Source: Bradyrhizobium sp. Y36 (lineage in GTDB: Bacteria > Pseudomonadota > Alphaproteobacteria > Rhizobiales > Xanthobacteraceae). From it: a DNA stretch of 64,000 nt. Below the pieces are notes generated by a model that searched no databases, was not told where the DNA came from, and saw only the letters and a program-made list of their open reading frames with translations. Both the position numbers and the translations under genes were made by a program. This document shows positions 25,221 through 34,012 of the stretch, piece after piece (position 1 is the first letter of the stretch; the number at the start of each line of letters is the position of its first letter). Location: positions 1-64,000 of the forward strand of contig NZ_NWTI01000013.1 of the NCBI RefSeq assembly GCF_002531575.1. Reading direction: 5' to 3'.

Positions 25221-27349
25221 GCACGTCGTCCCCTGCCGCGAAATTGCCGGTCAGTCTTGCGGCCAATCCAAGACTGTCGTCCTGGGTGCGACTCACCGGC
25301 GAAGGTCGTGTGGCGATCTCGCCCGGCAAGGTCGAGATCGGCCAGGGCATCGTCACGGCCCTGGCACAGATCGCGGCGGATGAGCTTGACGTCGATATCG
25401 GCCGCATTGACATGATCCGCGCCTCGACGGCCATGAGCCCGAACGAAGGCGTCACCTCGGGCAGCCTGTCGATCCAGCAGTCCGGCCGCGCGCTGCGGCA
25501 CATCTGCGCCGAGGTGCGCCGGCGCTTCCTCGCCGCGGCATCGGAACGCCTCGGCGTCGATGCAGCGCTGCTCGATGTCGAGGACGGCACCATCTCGGGC
25601 CCCGGCAATGTCAGGACCAGCTATTGGGAGCTTGCCGGGGATGTCTCGCTGGACTACGATATCACCGCCGATGCGAGCGCGAAGAGCGTCGCCAAGCGCG
25701 GCGTCGCCCGACATTCGCTCCAGCGTATCGACATTCCCGACAAGGTGTTCGCGCGGCCACGCTTCATCCATGACTGCGCGCTGCCGGGGTTGATGCACGG
25801 GCGCGTGCTGCGGCCGGATATCTCGGGCGCCAAACTGACGGCGCTCAATGAGGAGGCTGCGCGCGTCGTCCCGGGCCTCGTTGCGATCGTCCGCGACGGC
25901 GGCTTTGCCGGCGTGGTCGCCGACAGCGGGACGGCGGCGGAAACTGCACTCAAGGCCTTGCGCAAGGCCGCGACATGGTCGGCCGGCGAGCCGCTGCCGG
26001 ATGAAGACGATCTGCCGGGTTTTCTCAGGAGCCAACCGGTCGAGACCACCATCATCGACATCAGGACGGCGGAGCCGGCGCGCAAGCCCGCCCAAACCCT
26101 CCGCCGGCAGTACACCCGCCCTTACATCGCACATGGCTCAATCGCACCTTCCTGTGCGATGGCCCAATGGGACGGCGACCACGTCCATGTCTGGACGCAC
26201 AGCCAGGGTGTTTACCCGCTCCGCGCCGATCTCGCGATCGTCCTCAAGCTCCCGACCGAGAATATCGTGGTCGAGCACATGGAGGGGGCCGGCTGCTACG
26301 GGCACAATGCGGCCGACGACGTCGCACTCGACGCCGTGCTGCTGGCGAAGGCGGCCGATGGGCGACCGGTGCGCGTGCAGTGGTCGCGCCATGACGAGAT
26401 GTCTCACGCCCCGTTTGGCGCGGCGATGGCCATCGAGATCGAGGCCGATCTCGACGCCGACAACGAGATCGTCGGCTGGCGTCATGCGATCTGGAGCAAC
26501 GGTCACACGGCAAGGCCGGGGCGTGCCGCACAGCCGGCGCTGCTGGCCGCAACCGAGATCGCAAATCCCTATCCGCGCATGATCTCGACCGACCCGCCGG
26601 CGGCCAATGGCGGCGGCGGCGATCGCAACTCCGTTCCGCTGTACGATCTCCCGGCCTGGACGATCACCAGTCACCGGCTGCTGACCATGCCGGTGCGGAC
26701 CTCGGCGCTGCGGACACTGGGCGGGCAAGGCAATGTCTTCGCCATCGAGTCCCTGCTCGACGAGATCGCCGCCTTGCGCGGCGAGGATCCCATCGCGTTG
26801 CGCCTGCGGCACCTGCGCGACCAGCGCGCGCGCGACGTCATCAGCACCGCGGCGCGGCGCGCCGGATGGAAGCCGCAGAAGCGGCCCGGCATCGGTCATG
26901 GCGTCGGCTTCGCCCGCTACAAGAACACCGGCGCCTATTGCGCCGCAATTGCCGAAATCGAGGGCACCGACGACATCCGCGTGAAGCGGCTGACGCTCGC
27001 GGTCGATGTCGGCGAGGCCATCAACCCGGACGGCGTGATCAACCAGATCGAAGGCGGTGCGATCCAGGCCACGAGCTGGGTGCTGAAGGAGCGCGTCCGC
27101 TTCGACCGGACGCGCATCACCTCGACTTCCTGGACCGATTATCCGATCCTGACCTTCAGCGAGGTGCCGGCAGTGGATGTCGAGATCATCCAGCGGCCGG
27201 AGATCGAGCCGGTCGGCGCCGGCGAGGCCGCGCACGGCCCGGTGACGGCGGCGATCGCGAATGCGGTGTTCGACTGCCTCGGCGTGCGCGTGCGCGACCT
27301 GCCGATCACCCGCGACAGGATCATTGCAGCCATGGAGCTGGCATCGTGA
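25217..27349 (+). CDS. Xanthine-oxidase-family molybdopterin-binding subunit (IorB/nicotinate dehydrogenase-like)
   Basis: 710 residues. Motifs include WVRLTGEGRVAISPGKVEIGQGI, SIQQSGRALR, HGSIAPSCAMAQWDGDHVHVWTHSQG, EGAGCYGHNAADD, and the C-terminal VGAGEAAHGPVTAAIANA, whose Glu is the conserved active-site base of molybdenum hydroxylases. There is no Tat signal. The gene overlaps the small subunit upstream (4 bp) and the ModA-like gene downstream (4 bp). The enzyme probably hydroxylates an N-heteroaromatic or aldehyde; the substrate cannot be assigned. Confidence 0.93.
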   Translation: MSTSSPAAKLPVSLAANPRLSSWVRLTGEGRVAISPGKVEIGQGIVTALAQIAADELDVDIGRIDMIRASTAMSPNEGVTSGSLSIQQSGRALRHICAEVRRRFLAAASERLGVDAALLDVEDGTISGPGNVRTSYWELAGDVSLDYDITADASAKSVAKRGVARHSLQRIDIPDKVFARPRFIHDCALPGLMHGRVLRPDISGAKLTALNEEAARVVPGLVAIVRDGGFAGVVADSGTAAETALKALRKAATWSAGEPLPDEDDLPGFLRSQPVETTIIDIRTAEPARKPAQTLRRQYTRPYIAHGSIAPSCAMAQWDGDHVHVWTHSQGVYPLRADLAIVLKLPTENIVVEHMEGAGCYGHNAADDVALDAVLLAKAADGRPVRVQWSRHDEMSHAPFGAAMAIEIEADLDADNEIVGWRHAIWSNGHTARPGRAAQPALLAATEIANPYPRMISTDPPAANGGGGDRNSVPLYDLPAWTITSHRLLTMPVRTSALRTLGGQGNVFAIESLLDEIAALRGEDPIALRLRHLRDQRARDVISTAARRAGWKPQKRPGIGHGVGFARYKNTGAYCAAIAEIEGTDDIRVKRLTLAVDVGEAINPDGVINQIEGGAIQATSWVLKERVRFDRTRITSTSWTDYPILTFSEVPAVDVEIIQRPEIEPVGAGEAAHGPVTAAIANAVFDCLGVRVRDLPITRDRIIAAMELAS

Positions 27350-28044
27350 CGACAGTGAACATTTTGAGCGGCGGCGCGGCCCAAGGCCTGGTGCGCGGAC
27401 TTGCGGAGGCCTTGAAGGCGCAGACCGGTTTCGGCATCGACGGCGAGTTCGGCGCGGTCGGCATCATGGCCGACAAGCTGCGCGCCGGTGCGCCGGCCGA
27501 CCTCGTGATCCTGACACAGGTGCTGCTGGCAAAGCTCGCCGCCGAAGCGCTCGTCGTCCCCTCCTCGATCGCCGACGTCGGCAGGGTCGAGACGGCGCTA
27601 GCCGTCCGCAGCCGCGATCCCAAGGTGATGGTGAGGACCGAATCCGATCTGCGCGACGTGCTGCGTTCTGCTGACGCGATCTACGTTCCGGATACGAAGG
27701 CTTCCACCGCAGGACAGCACGTTGCAAGGGTGCTGGACCAGCTCGGCATCGCCTATGAGGTCGCCTCGCGCCTCAAGATCTTTCCGAACGGCGCAACAGC
27801 GATGCGTGAGCTGGCGAATTCGCCCGCGACGCGACCAATCGGCTGCACCCAGGCGACCGAGATCATCGCGACCGACGGCATCGCGCTGTCAGGTGCGCTG
27901 CCGCCGGGTTGCGAACTGGTGACGATGTATACGGCCGGCGTGACCGCGCGCGCCGCGCATCCGAAGGAGGCCGCCGCGCTGGTCGCGCTACTGACCGGCG
28001 CAGACAGCAGGGAGCTGCGCCAGCGCGTGGGCTTTGCCGGCTGA
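27346..28044 (+). CDS. ModA-like substrate-binding protein lacking a signal peptide
   Basis: 232 residues starting at GTG 27346, overlapping the preceding stop (GTGA). The fold pattern is that of molybdate-binding ModA-type proteins: VNILSGGAAQGLVRGLAEALKAQTG, a middle AIYVPDTKASTAGQHVARVLDQLG, and GCTQATEIIATDGIALSGALPPG near the end. The protein begins directly at the first beta strand with no secretion signal, so it should remain cytoplasmic. Tight coupling to a molybdenum hydroxylase suggests a role in handling molybdate, Moco or the aromatic substrate; this is inference. Confidence 0.85.
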   Translation: MTTVNILSGGAAQGLVRGLAEALKAQTGFGIDGEFGAVGIMADKLRAGAPADLVILTQVLLAKLAAEALVVPSSIADVGRVETALAVRSRDPKVMVRTESDLRDVLRSADAIYVPDTKASTAGQHVARVLDQLGIAYEVASRLKIFPNGATAMRELANSPATRPIGCTQATEIIATDGIALSGALPPGCELVTMYTAGVTARAAHPKEAAALVALLTGADSRELRQRVGFAG

Positions 28045-28053
28045 ACGGCCGGC

Positions 28054-28860
28054 CTATTTGTGCAGCTGTGTAAGCCCGGTCGGCGGACCATCGACGGCGG
28101 TCCAGCCGCCATCGACGAACAGCGTGCTGCCGCTGACATAGCTCGCGGCATCCGAGGCGAGATAGGCGACGGCGGTCGCGACCTCGTCGGCGCTACTCCA
28201 GCGGTTGAACACGGTATGGCCGGCATAGAGATTGTAGATGTCGGGGCGCTGCTTGAACGGACCGGTGAGCGCGGTCTCGGCGATGCTCGGCGCGATCGCG
28301 TTGACGCGCACGCCGGCATGGCCGACCTCGGAGGCAAAGCCCTTCACCAGGAGGCCGATCGCCGCCTTGGTCGAGCCGTAGACGCCGAGACCCGGCTCGA
28401 TCGTCACCGCGCGCACCGAGGAGCAGGCGATGATGCTGCCGCCCTTCTGCGCGACCATGATGCGGCCGAAGGCCTGGAAGAACCAGACGGTGCCCTTGAC
28501 GTTCAGATTGAGGACGCGATCGAGATCCTCCTCGGTGTAGTCGAGGATGGTCTTGCGGATGTTGAGCCCGGGCGTCGTCACGGCGATGTCGAGCCGCGGA
28601 AACTTCTGCATCACGGTTTTCGCCAGCGCGTTGACGTCCGCAGCGCTCGCGGCGTCGCAAGCAGCTGCTTCCGCCCAGCCGCCCTTGTCGCGGATGCCGG
28701 CAGCGGTCGCCTCCGCGGCGTCAAGCGCGCGATCGGCGCAGACCACACGGGCCCCGAGCCCGGCCAGCGCCTCGGCCGATGATTTGCCGATCCCCGAGGC
28801 GGCGCCGAGCACCACGGCCGTCTTGCCGGTGAGATCGAAGAGCTTGCGATAGTCCGTCAC
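28054..28860 (-). CDS. Short-chain dehydrogenase/reductase
   Basis: 268 residues, classical SDR. The cofactor glycine motif is GAASGIGKSSAEAL, with CADRALDA after beta2 (Asp, favouring NAD+). The catalytic Ser is in CSSVRAV and the Tyr/Lys pair is in YGSTKAA. It ends with GSTLFVDGGWTAVDG. It is the last gene of the dctP-dctQ-dctM-SDR operon (22 nt after dctM) and likely oxidises the imported compound or its product. Confidence 0.93.
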   Translation of the reverse strand: MTDYRKLFDLTGKTAVVLGAASGIGKSSAEALAGLGARVVCADRALDAAEATAAGIRDKGGWAEAAACDAASAADVNALAKTVMQKFPRLDIAVTTPGLNIRKTILDYTEEDLDRVLNLNVKGTVWFFQAFGRIMVAQKGGSIIACSSVRAVTIEPGLGVYGSTKAAIGLLVKGFASEVGHAGVRVNAIAPSIAETALTGPFKQRPDIYNLYAGHTVFNRWSSADEVATAVAYLASDAASYVSGSTLFVDGGWTAVDGPPTGLTQLHK

Positions 28861-28882
28861 TGAGTGGTCTCCTGCGTTGCTG

Positions 28883-30175
28883 CTAGCCCTTGTAGCCCAT
28901 CAGCAGGCGGGGCAGCCACAGCGAGAATGCGGGGACGTAGGTCACGAACATCAGGGCTGCGATCAGCGCGGCGTAGAACGGCAGGATGGTGCGCATCACC
29001 GCGCCCACCGAAATGCCGCCGATGGCACAGCCGACGAACTGCGTGGTTCCGACCGGCGGGGTGTTCAGTCCCAGCGCGCAGTTGATCAGCATCAGCATGC
29101 CGAACTGCACCGGATCCATGCCCGCCTTCATCGCGATCGGCAGGAAGATCGGGGTGCAGATCAGAATGGTCGCCGCCATGTCCATGAAGGTGCCGAGCAC
29201 GAACAGGATGATGTTGATGAGCAGGAAGATGATCCAGGGCTGCGAGGACACCTTGCTCATGAGGTCGCCGGCGAAGTCGGCGACTTCGTAGAGACCCATC
29301 AGATACTGGAACATCGTGGAGACGCCGATCAGCAGCAGCACCACGCCCGTCGTCTTCACCGCCTTGGCGGCGGCGCGCAGGAAGTTCTGCAGGGTCATGG
29401 TGCGGTAGATGAAGAACGTCAGCAGGATCGTGTAGGTGACGGCAACGGCCGCCGATTCCGTTGCCGTGAAGACGCCGGACAGGATGCCCGCGAGGATGAT
29501 GCCGACGATCAGGAGGCCCGGCAGCGCGGCCGCGAACGAGCGGACGACCTCGGCCCAGCCCGGGAATTTTCCGGCGGGATAACCGCGCTTCACCGCGACC
29601 GCGTAGGCGGCGACCAGCATGCACACCATCAGCACGATCGCCGGCAGCAGGCCGGCCGCGATCAGGGCGCCGATCGACACCTTGCCGCCGGCGGCGAGCG
29701 CATAGATGATCATGTTGTGGCTGGTCGGCATCAAGGCCCCGACCAGCGAGGCGTGGGTGGTGACGTTGACGGCGTAGTCGGTGTCGAAGCCTTCCTTCTT
29801 CATCATCGGGATCATCACCGCACCCATCGCCGAAACGTCGGCCACGGGCGAGCCGGAGACGCCGCCGAACAGCGTGCAGGCGACCACGTTCGACATGCCG
29901 AGACCGCCGCGGATGTGCCCGACCAGATTCTTGGCCAGCTGCACGATCTTGTCGGCGACGCCGCCATGCAGCATCAGCTCACCGCTGAAGACGAAGAACG
30001 GAATGGCGAGGAAGGAGAAGATGTTCATCCCCGACATCATCTGCTGGAAGATGACGGCGACCGGCAGGCCTTCGTAGAGGATGGTGCAGATGGCCGAGAG
30101 GCCGATCGCGAAGGCGACGGGGACGCCGAGGATCAGGAAGCCGAAGAACGTGGCGCCGAGGATGATCAGTTCCAT
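28883..30175 (-). CDS. dctM: TRAP transporter large permease DctM
   Basis: 430 residues, about 12 helices; starts MELIILGATFFGFLILGVPVAFAIG as usual for DctM. SFLAIPFFVFSGELML, GVSGSPVADVSAMGAVMIPMM and GLNTPPVGTTQFVGC are the family motifs. It is the Na+-driven carrier subunit of a TRAP importer. The start overlaps the end of dctQ by 10 nt. Confidence 0.95.
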   Translation of the reverse strand: MELIILGATFFGFLILGVPVAFAIGLSAICTILYEGLPVAVIFQQMMSGMNIFSFLAIPFFVFSGELMLHGGVADKIVQLAKNLVGHIRGGLGMSNVVACTLFGGVSGSPVADVSAMGAVMIPMMKKEGFDTDYAVNVTTHASLVGALMPTSHNMIIYALAAGGKVSIGALIAAGLLPAIVLMVCMLVAAYAVAVKRGYPAGKFPGWAEVVRSFAAALPGLLIVGIILAGILSGVFTATESAAVAVTYTILLTFFIYRTMTLQNFLRAAAKAVKTTGVVLLLIGVSTMFQYLMGLYEVADFAGDLMSKVSSQPWIIFLLINIILFVLGTFMDMAATILICTPIFLPIAMKAGMDPVQFGMLMLINCALGLNTPPVGTTQFVGCAIGGISVGAVMRTILPFYAALIAALMFVTYVPAFSLWLPRLLMGYKG

Positions 30176-30714
30176 GAGGGGACGACCTCTTCGCCGCGCA
30201 GGAGAGCAATGATGTGCTCGATTGAAAAGGAGACGATCAGGAGCCCGGAGGCGATCAGCGGCACGTAGCGGATGACCTCGGGCAGGCCGAGATTGGGGAT
30301 CTTCACGGTGCCGACCGAGGCGCCGAGGATCCAGCCGTTATAGGCCATGGCGACGCCGAAGATGGCGACCAGAACGTGGATCACGATCTCGATCTTCTCT
30401 CGCGCCCGGTCGGGAAGCATCACCAGGAGACTGTCCATGCCGATGTGCCCGGCATCGCGCACGCCGACGGCAGCACCGATCAGCGTGACGTAGAGGATCA
30501 GAACCAGCGCGAGGTTCTCCGTCCAGGTCGGACTGGAATTGAGCACGTAGCGTCCGAACACCTGGTAGAAGACGATGGCGACGATGACGAGCAGTCCGGC
30601 TACGGACAGGTACATGCCCACGCGCGCAATCGGTGCATTGATCCGCGACAGCAAGACGGAGGACGGGCGGCTGACCGCGTCGTGCTCGTGATCCGCGACG
30701 TGTGGGTCCGTCAT
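30166..30714 (-). CDS. dctQ: TRAP transporter small permease DctQ
   Basis: 182 residues with four transmembrane helices. FGRYVLNSSPTWTENLALVLILYVTLIGAA is the DctQ signature (W-T/E-E pattern), followed by GVRDAGHIGMD. It pairs with DctM in the inner membrane. It is separated from dctP upstream by a strong hairpin. Confidence 0.92.
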   Translation of the reverse strand: MTDPHVADHEHDAVSRPSSVLLSRINAPIARVGMYLSVAGLLVIVAIVFYQVFGRYVLNSSPTWTENLALVLILYVTLIGAAVGVRDAGHIGMDSLLVMLPDRAREKIEIVIHVLVAIFGVAMAYNGWILGASVGTVKIPNLGLPEVIRYVPLIASGLLIVSFSIEHIIALLRGEEVVPSWN

Positions 30715-30732
30715 CCCGCGTCTCCCCTCGTG

Positions 30733-30768
30733 AGGGTCCGATGTCGCCTTGCGGCGACGCCGGACCCT
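30733..30768 (-). promoter_or_regulatory. Intercistronic stem-loop between dctP and dctQ
   Basis: AGGGTCCG pairs with CGGACCCT, then across a 2x2 internal loop GTCGCC pairs with GGCGAC around a TTGC loop, 14 pairs in all. There is no T-run. It sits in the 67-nt gap of an otherwise compact operon, a position where a stem can protect the dctP message and make binding protein exceed permease. Confidence 0.7.
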
Positions 30769-30781
30769 GTACCGCCCTGGT

Positions 30782-31753
30782 TTACTTCGTGTCCTGGATA
30801 CGCTTGACGAGGCCCTTCAGCTTCTCGTCACCGGCGAACTTGTCGTAAACCGGCTTCATCGCGTCGACGAACTCCTGCTTGTTGGCCACCGTCACGACCT
30901 GGACGCCGGCCGCCTCGACGGTCTTGCGGGAGGCCTGCTCGCGCTCGTCCCAGAGCTTGCGCATGACCGGCACCGATTCCTTGGCCGCCTTGCGGACCAT
31001 GGCCTGATCGTCCTTGCTCAGCGCGTCCCAGACCTTCTTGGACATCACGAGGACTTCGGGTGCGAGGGAATGTTCGGTGACGTTGTAGAACTTGGCGGCC
31101 TCGAAATGGCGGGAGGATTCGTAGGACGGCCAGTTGTTCTCAGCCGCATCGACCAGTCCCGTCTTGAGCGCGGTATAGACCTCGCCATAGGGCATCGGAG
31201 TCGGGTTGGCGCCGAGGCTCTGGATCATGCCGACCCACAGGTCGGATTGCTGGACGCGGATCTTCAGGCCCTTGAGATCGGCGAGCGACTTGACGGGCGC
31301 CTTCACCGTGTAGATCGAGCGCGCGCCGCTGTCGTAATAGGCAAGGCCAATCAGGCCCGCGGGCTCCATGGCCGCCAGGATCTCGTCGCCGATCGGCCCG
31401 TCGAGCACGGTGCGCATGTGCTGCGTGTCGCGGAACACGAACGGCAGGCAGAGGGCGATGGTTTCGGGCACAAAATTGTTGAGGGGCGATGCGTTGATCC
31501 GCATCATGTCGAGCGCGCCGATCTTGAGCTGCTCGATGGTGTCTTTCTCCGAGCCCAAGGCTCCGTTGGGGAACACCTTGACGCCGAGCTTGCCGCCGCT
31601 CGCCGCTGCGAGCTGCTTGCCCATGAACTTGACGGCCTCGACGGTCGGATAATCGGCGGGATGGACGTCGGCGGAGCGGAAGTCGCGCGCGGTCGCCAGG
31701 GGGGCTGTGAGTGCCAGCGCAACGGCTGTGACGATACCGGTCAGTGTCTTCAT
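30782..31753 (-). CDS. dctP: TRAP transporter substrate-binding protein DctP
   Basis: 323 residues. A signal peptide (MKTLTGIVTAVALALTAPLATA) precedes RDFRSADVHPADYPTVEAVKFMG. The central segment LKGLKIRVQQSDLWVGMIQSLGANPTPMPYGEVYTALKTGLVDAAENN holds the conserved Arg of GLKIRVQ, which in TRAP binding proteins clamps the ligand carboxylate. It is the first gene of the operon. The ligand is thus probably an organic acid, and the divergent cyclase-family gene may act on the same compound. Confidence 0.94.
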   Translation of the reverse strand: MKTLTGIVTAVALALTAPLATARDFRSADVHPADYPTVEAVKFMGKQLAAASGGKLGVKVFPNGALGSEKDTIEQLKIGALDMMRINASPLNNFVPETIALCLPFVFRDTQHMRTVLDGPIGDEILAAMEPAGLIGLAYYDSGARSIYTVKAPVKSLADLKGLKIRVQQSDLWVGMIQSLGANPTPMPYGEVYTALKTGLVDAAENNWPSYESSRHFEAAKFYNVTEHSLAPEVLVMSKKVWDALSKDDQAMVRKAAKESVPVMRKLWDEREQASRKTVEAAGVQVVTVANKQEFVDAMKPVYDKFAGDEKLKGLVKRIQDTK

Positions 31754-31891
31754 CTGAGCTTTCCTCCTGGGTTGATTATGTCGTTGTCGGCAGCCTGAGG
31801 GCCGCCTTGGGTCGCTCTACTCCAAGTTTGAAGTCAAGCGCCAATATCGTCCGTAGGGCGCGCGGCATTCCCTGTCCAAGCCAATTCCGGC

Positions 31892-31922
31892 ATTGATCGA
31901 TGCAACAGTTGCATCGATCAAT
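31892..31922. promoter_or_regulatory. 31-bp perfect palindrome, probable operator
   Basis: ATTGATCGATGCAAC - A - GTTGCATCGATCAAT: two exact 15-nt arms around a single base. It lies in the divergent region between dctP (start 139 bp to the left) and the cyclase gene (start about 120 bp to the right). Length and symmetry suit a dimeric regulator such as GntR/FadR or IclR type; no candidate regulator gene is adjacent. Confidence 0.75.
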
Positions 31923-32045
31923 CTGGCTCAATTCGCCTCGTTGTGGAAGCGGCAGAACGGCCTGCTTCGCCGGCACGTGACTTGACGCGGCCGATGGGGG
32001 GCCCTCAAGATGACCGAAACAGCGGACCGTCTCGAAGGAATGCCC

Positions 32046-32828
32046 ATGCCGCGGAAGCTGATCGACATCTCGGTGCCGCTCAAAAACGACGTGACGGCCG
32101 ATCCGCCCGGCAACCATCCAACCATCCAGTACATCGATCACCAGCAGGGCCTGCCCCGCATGCTGCAGTTCTTCGATGGGCTCAAGGCGCAGGATTTGCC
32201 GGACGGACAGGGCTGGGCCGTCGAACAGGTCTCGCTGTCGACCCATAACGGCACGCATCTCGACGCGCCCTGGCACTTCCACCCGACCATGAATCGCGGC
32301 GAGCGATCATGGACGATCGACGAGGTCCCGCTGGAATGGTGCTTTCAACCCGGCGTGAAGCTCGACTTCCGACACCTGCCGGACGGCTATGTGGCTGGCC
32401 CCGAGGACGTCGAGAGGGAGCTGAAGCGCATCGGACACACGCTGTCGCCGCTGGAGATCGTCGTCGTCAACACCAGCGCCGGCGCGAAATTCGGCAAAGA
32501 CGAATACGTCAATTCCGGCTGCGGCATGGGTTATGAGGCCACCATGTATCTGCTCGAACGCGGCGTGCGGCTGACCGGCACCGACGGCTGGAGCTGGGAC
32601 GCGCCGTTCGTCTACACTGCGAAGAAATATGCCGAGACCAAAGACGCCGGCCTGATCTGGGAAGGCCACAAGGCAGGACGGCACATCGGCTATTGCCATC
32701 TCGAAAAGCTGCACAATCTCGACCAATTGCCATCGACCGGGTTCACGGTCTCATGCTTTCCGGTGAAGATCGAGCGCGCCTCGGCGGGCTGGACTCGCGC
32801 CGTCGCCATCATTGACGATCAGCCCTGA
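32046..32828 (+). CDS. Cyclase-family metal-dependent hydrolase (kynurenine formamidase-like)
   Basis: 260 residues from ATG 32046 (AAGGA 6 nt upstream); in-frame ATGs at 32010 and 32040 are alternatives. The family metal-binding motif is HNGTHLDAPWHF, with MPRKLIDISVPLKNDV at the N-terminus and ITGTDGWSWD-like LTGTDGWSWDAPF later. Members hydrolyse amides or lactones (N-formylkynurenine, isatin and similar). Its divergent arrangement with a TRAP operon around a shared palindrome suggests it processes the imported substrate. Confidence 0.88.
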   Translation: MPRKLIDISVPLKNDVTADPPGNHPTIQYIDHQQGLPRMLQFFDGLKAQDLPDGQGWAVEQVSLSTHNGTHLDAPWHFHPTMNRGERSWTIDEVPLEWCFQPGVKLDFRHLPDGYVAGPEDVERELKRIGHTLSPLEIVVVNTSAGAKFGKDEYVNSGCGMGYEATMYLLERGVRLTGTDGWSWDAPFVYTAKKYAETKDAGLIWEGHKAGRHIGYCHLEKLHNLDQLPSTGFTVSCFPVKIERASAGWTRAVAIIDDQP

Positions 32829-32832
32829 GGCA

Positions 32833-33561
32833 TCACTCGCCGTCGAGGCCGCTCTCGGCGAGTTCACGCAGCGCATCGGTGTCGAGCACGACGATGGCAC
32901 CGTGCTCGAGGCGAACCCAGTTGCGGCCGGCCCAGGCGCGCAATTGCTTGTTGATGCTCTCGCGCGTCATCCCCACCATCTCGCTGATCTCCTGCTGCGT
33001 GATGGCGAGCGTGCCGCTGCCGGAATCGAACTTGCGCTCCTCGGTGAGGCCGAGCAGCGCGCTCGCCAACCGCCCCGGCAGATTCTGCAGGATCACCTGC
33101 TCGACCTGCTGGCTGGTCCAGCGCAGACGCGCGCAGAGCAGCTCGATGAATTTCATCGCCAGCGCCGGCTGGCTCTTCACGAACGGCAGGAAGTCCCTGC
33201 GATCGATGATGTAGAGCTCGCAATTGGTGTTGGCGGTCGCGTCCGCCGAACGCGGCGCGCCATCGAGCACCGCGATCTCGCCGAAGATCTCTCCGGGACC
33301 GATCAGGTTGAGAATGGCGTTCCGGCCATCCGGTGAGGATGAGGAAATCTTCACCGTCCCCGAGATCACCGCGAACAGATTGTTGCCGGGATCGCCCTTG
33401 GCGGCGATCGTCGCGCCGCGCTTGACGCTGGTGTGCTTGGCGTAGCGGCAGAGCTGATCGAGCGCTTCCGGCTCCAGATCCGCGAAGATCGGGTGCTTGC
33501 GCAGGACCGATAATTTGTTGCCCGCCGACTGTCGGGGGTCGCCGGTCTTGTCCTGAGGCAC
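32833..33561 (-). CDS. Crp/Fnr family transcriptional regulator (non-Fe-S type)
   Basis: 242 residues: an N-terminal cyclic-nucleotide-binding-like domain (HPIFADLEPEALDQLCRYAK..., GDPGNNLFAVISGTVKI, GEIFGEIAVLDGAPRSADA) and a C-terminal winged helix-turn-helix (TQQEISEMVGMTRESINKQLRAW). GEIAVLDGAPRSADA resembles the cAMP phosphate-binding cassette (G-E-x-A-x-L-x-x-x-x-R-S/T-A). The N-terminal cysteine cluster of FNR is absent. The recognition helix TRESINKQL lacks the FNR 'E-x-x-SR' pattern, so it should bind a different sequence. It converges with the cyclase gene (4-nt gap). Confidence 0.93.
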   Translation of the reverse strand: MPQDKTGDPRQSAGNKLSVLRKHPIFADLEPEALDQLCRYAKHTSVKRGATIAAKGDPGNNLFAVISGTVKISSSSPDGRNAILNLIGPGEIFGEIAVLDGAPRSADATANTNCELYIIDRRDFLPFVKSQPALAMKFIELLCARLRWTSQQVEQVILQNLPGRLASALLGLTEERKFDSGSGTLAITQQEISEMVGMTRESINKQLRAWAGRNWVRLEHGAIVVLDTDALRELAESGLDGE

Positions 33562-33834
33562 GCCGCGGGGCTCCTAAGACTGCGAGGCACTGTCGTTCCT
33601 GCGTAGTCAACGTTATCAGGCTTTTCAACCGGAAAGCACATGCGCGGTTTGAGGCAAATGCCGCGAAAAAGCCGCGGTCAAGCCGGAGGGCCGCATCCGA
33701 AGGATGCGCCGATGCGCTCTAATCGATGCAGAGTTGCAGGCCGCGCAAGCTTGATTGCGTTGAGGCGCTAACACGTCGGCGGAGCCGGCCGGACGAGCGT
33801 CGACCTGCCTGACTGACCAGGAACCTGGAAAACG

Positions 33835-33963
33835 TCAGCTTTTGGAATCCGGATCGAGCCGGCCTGAGCTGGTCTGCCGGTCCGCGTAAGCCAAGGCTGC
33901 GGCAAATCCGACGAAGATCGCGACGACGACAACGGTTACCAGCAACGCGTCAGCAGGCATCAT
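33835..33963 (-). CDS. Membrane microprotein, 42 aa, downstream of an FNR box
   Basis: MMPADALLVTVVVVAIFVGF continues as one transmembrane helix (to AYADRQ) with a short polar C-terminus. The start is ATG 33963 (or 33960) directly after GGGAGGGG; an upstream in-frame ATG at 34026 falls inside the FNR box and is unlikely. I recall similar 'MPAD...' microproteins in Bradyrhizobium. An FNR-type box is centred 56 bp upstream of the start, placing the gene in the low-oxygen set. Size and topology recall small oxidase subunits (CcoQ, CydX), but no motif proves that. The preceding gap 33562-33834 shows no gene. Confidence 0.7.
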   Translation of the reverse strand: MMPADALLVTVVVVAIFVGFAAALAYADRQTSSGRLDPDSKS

Positions 33964-34012
33964 CCCCTCCCGATAATTTGAGGCATTGTTTTGCCGCAGC
34001 CGGCCGACGTCA

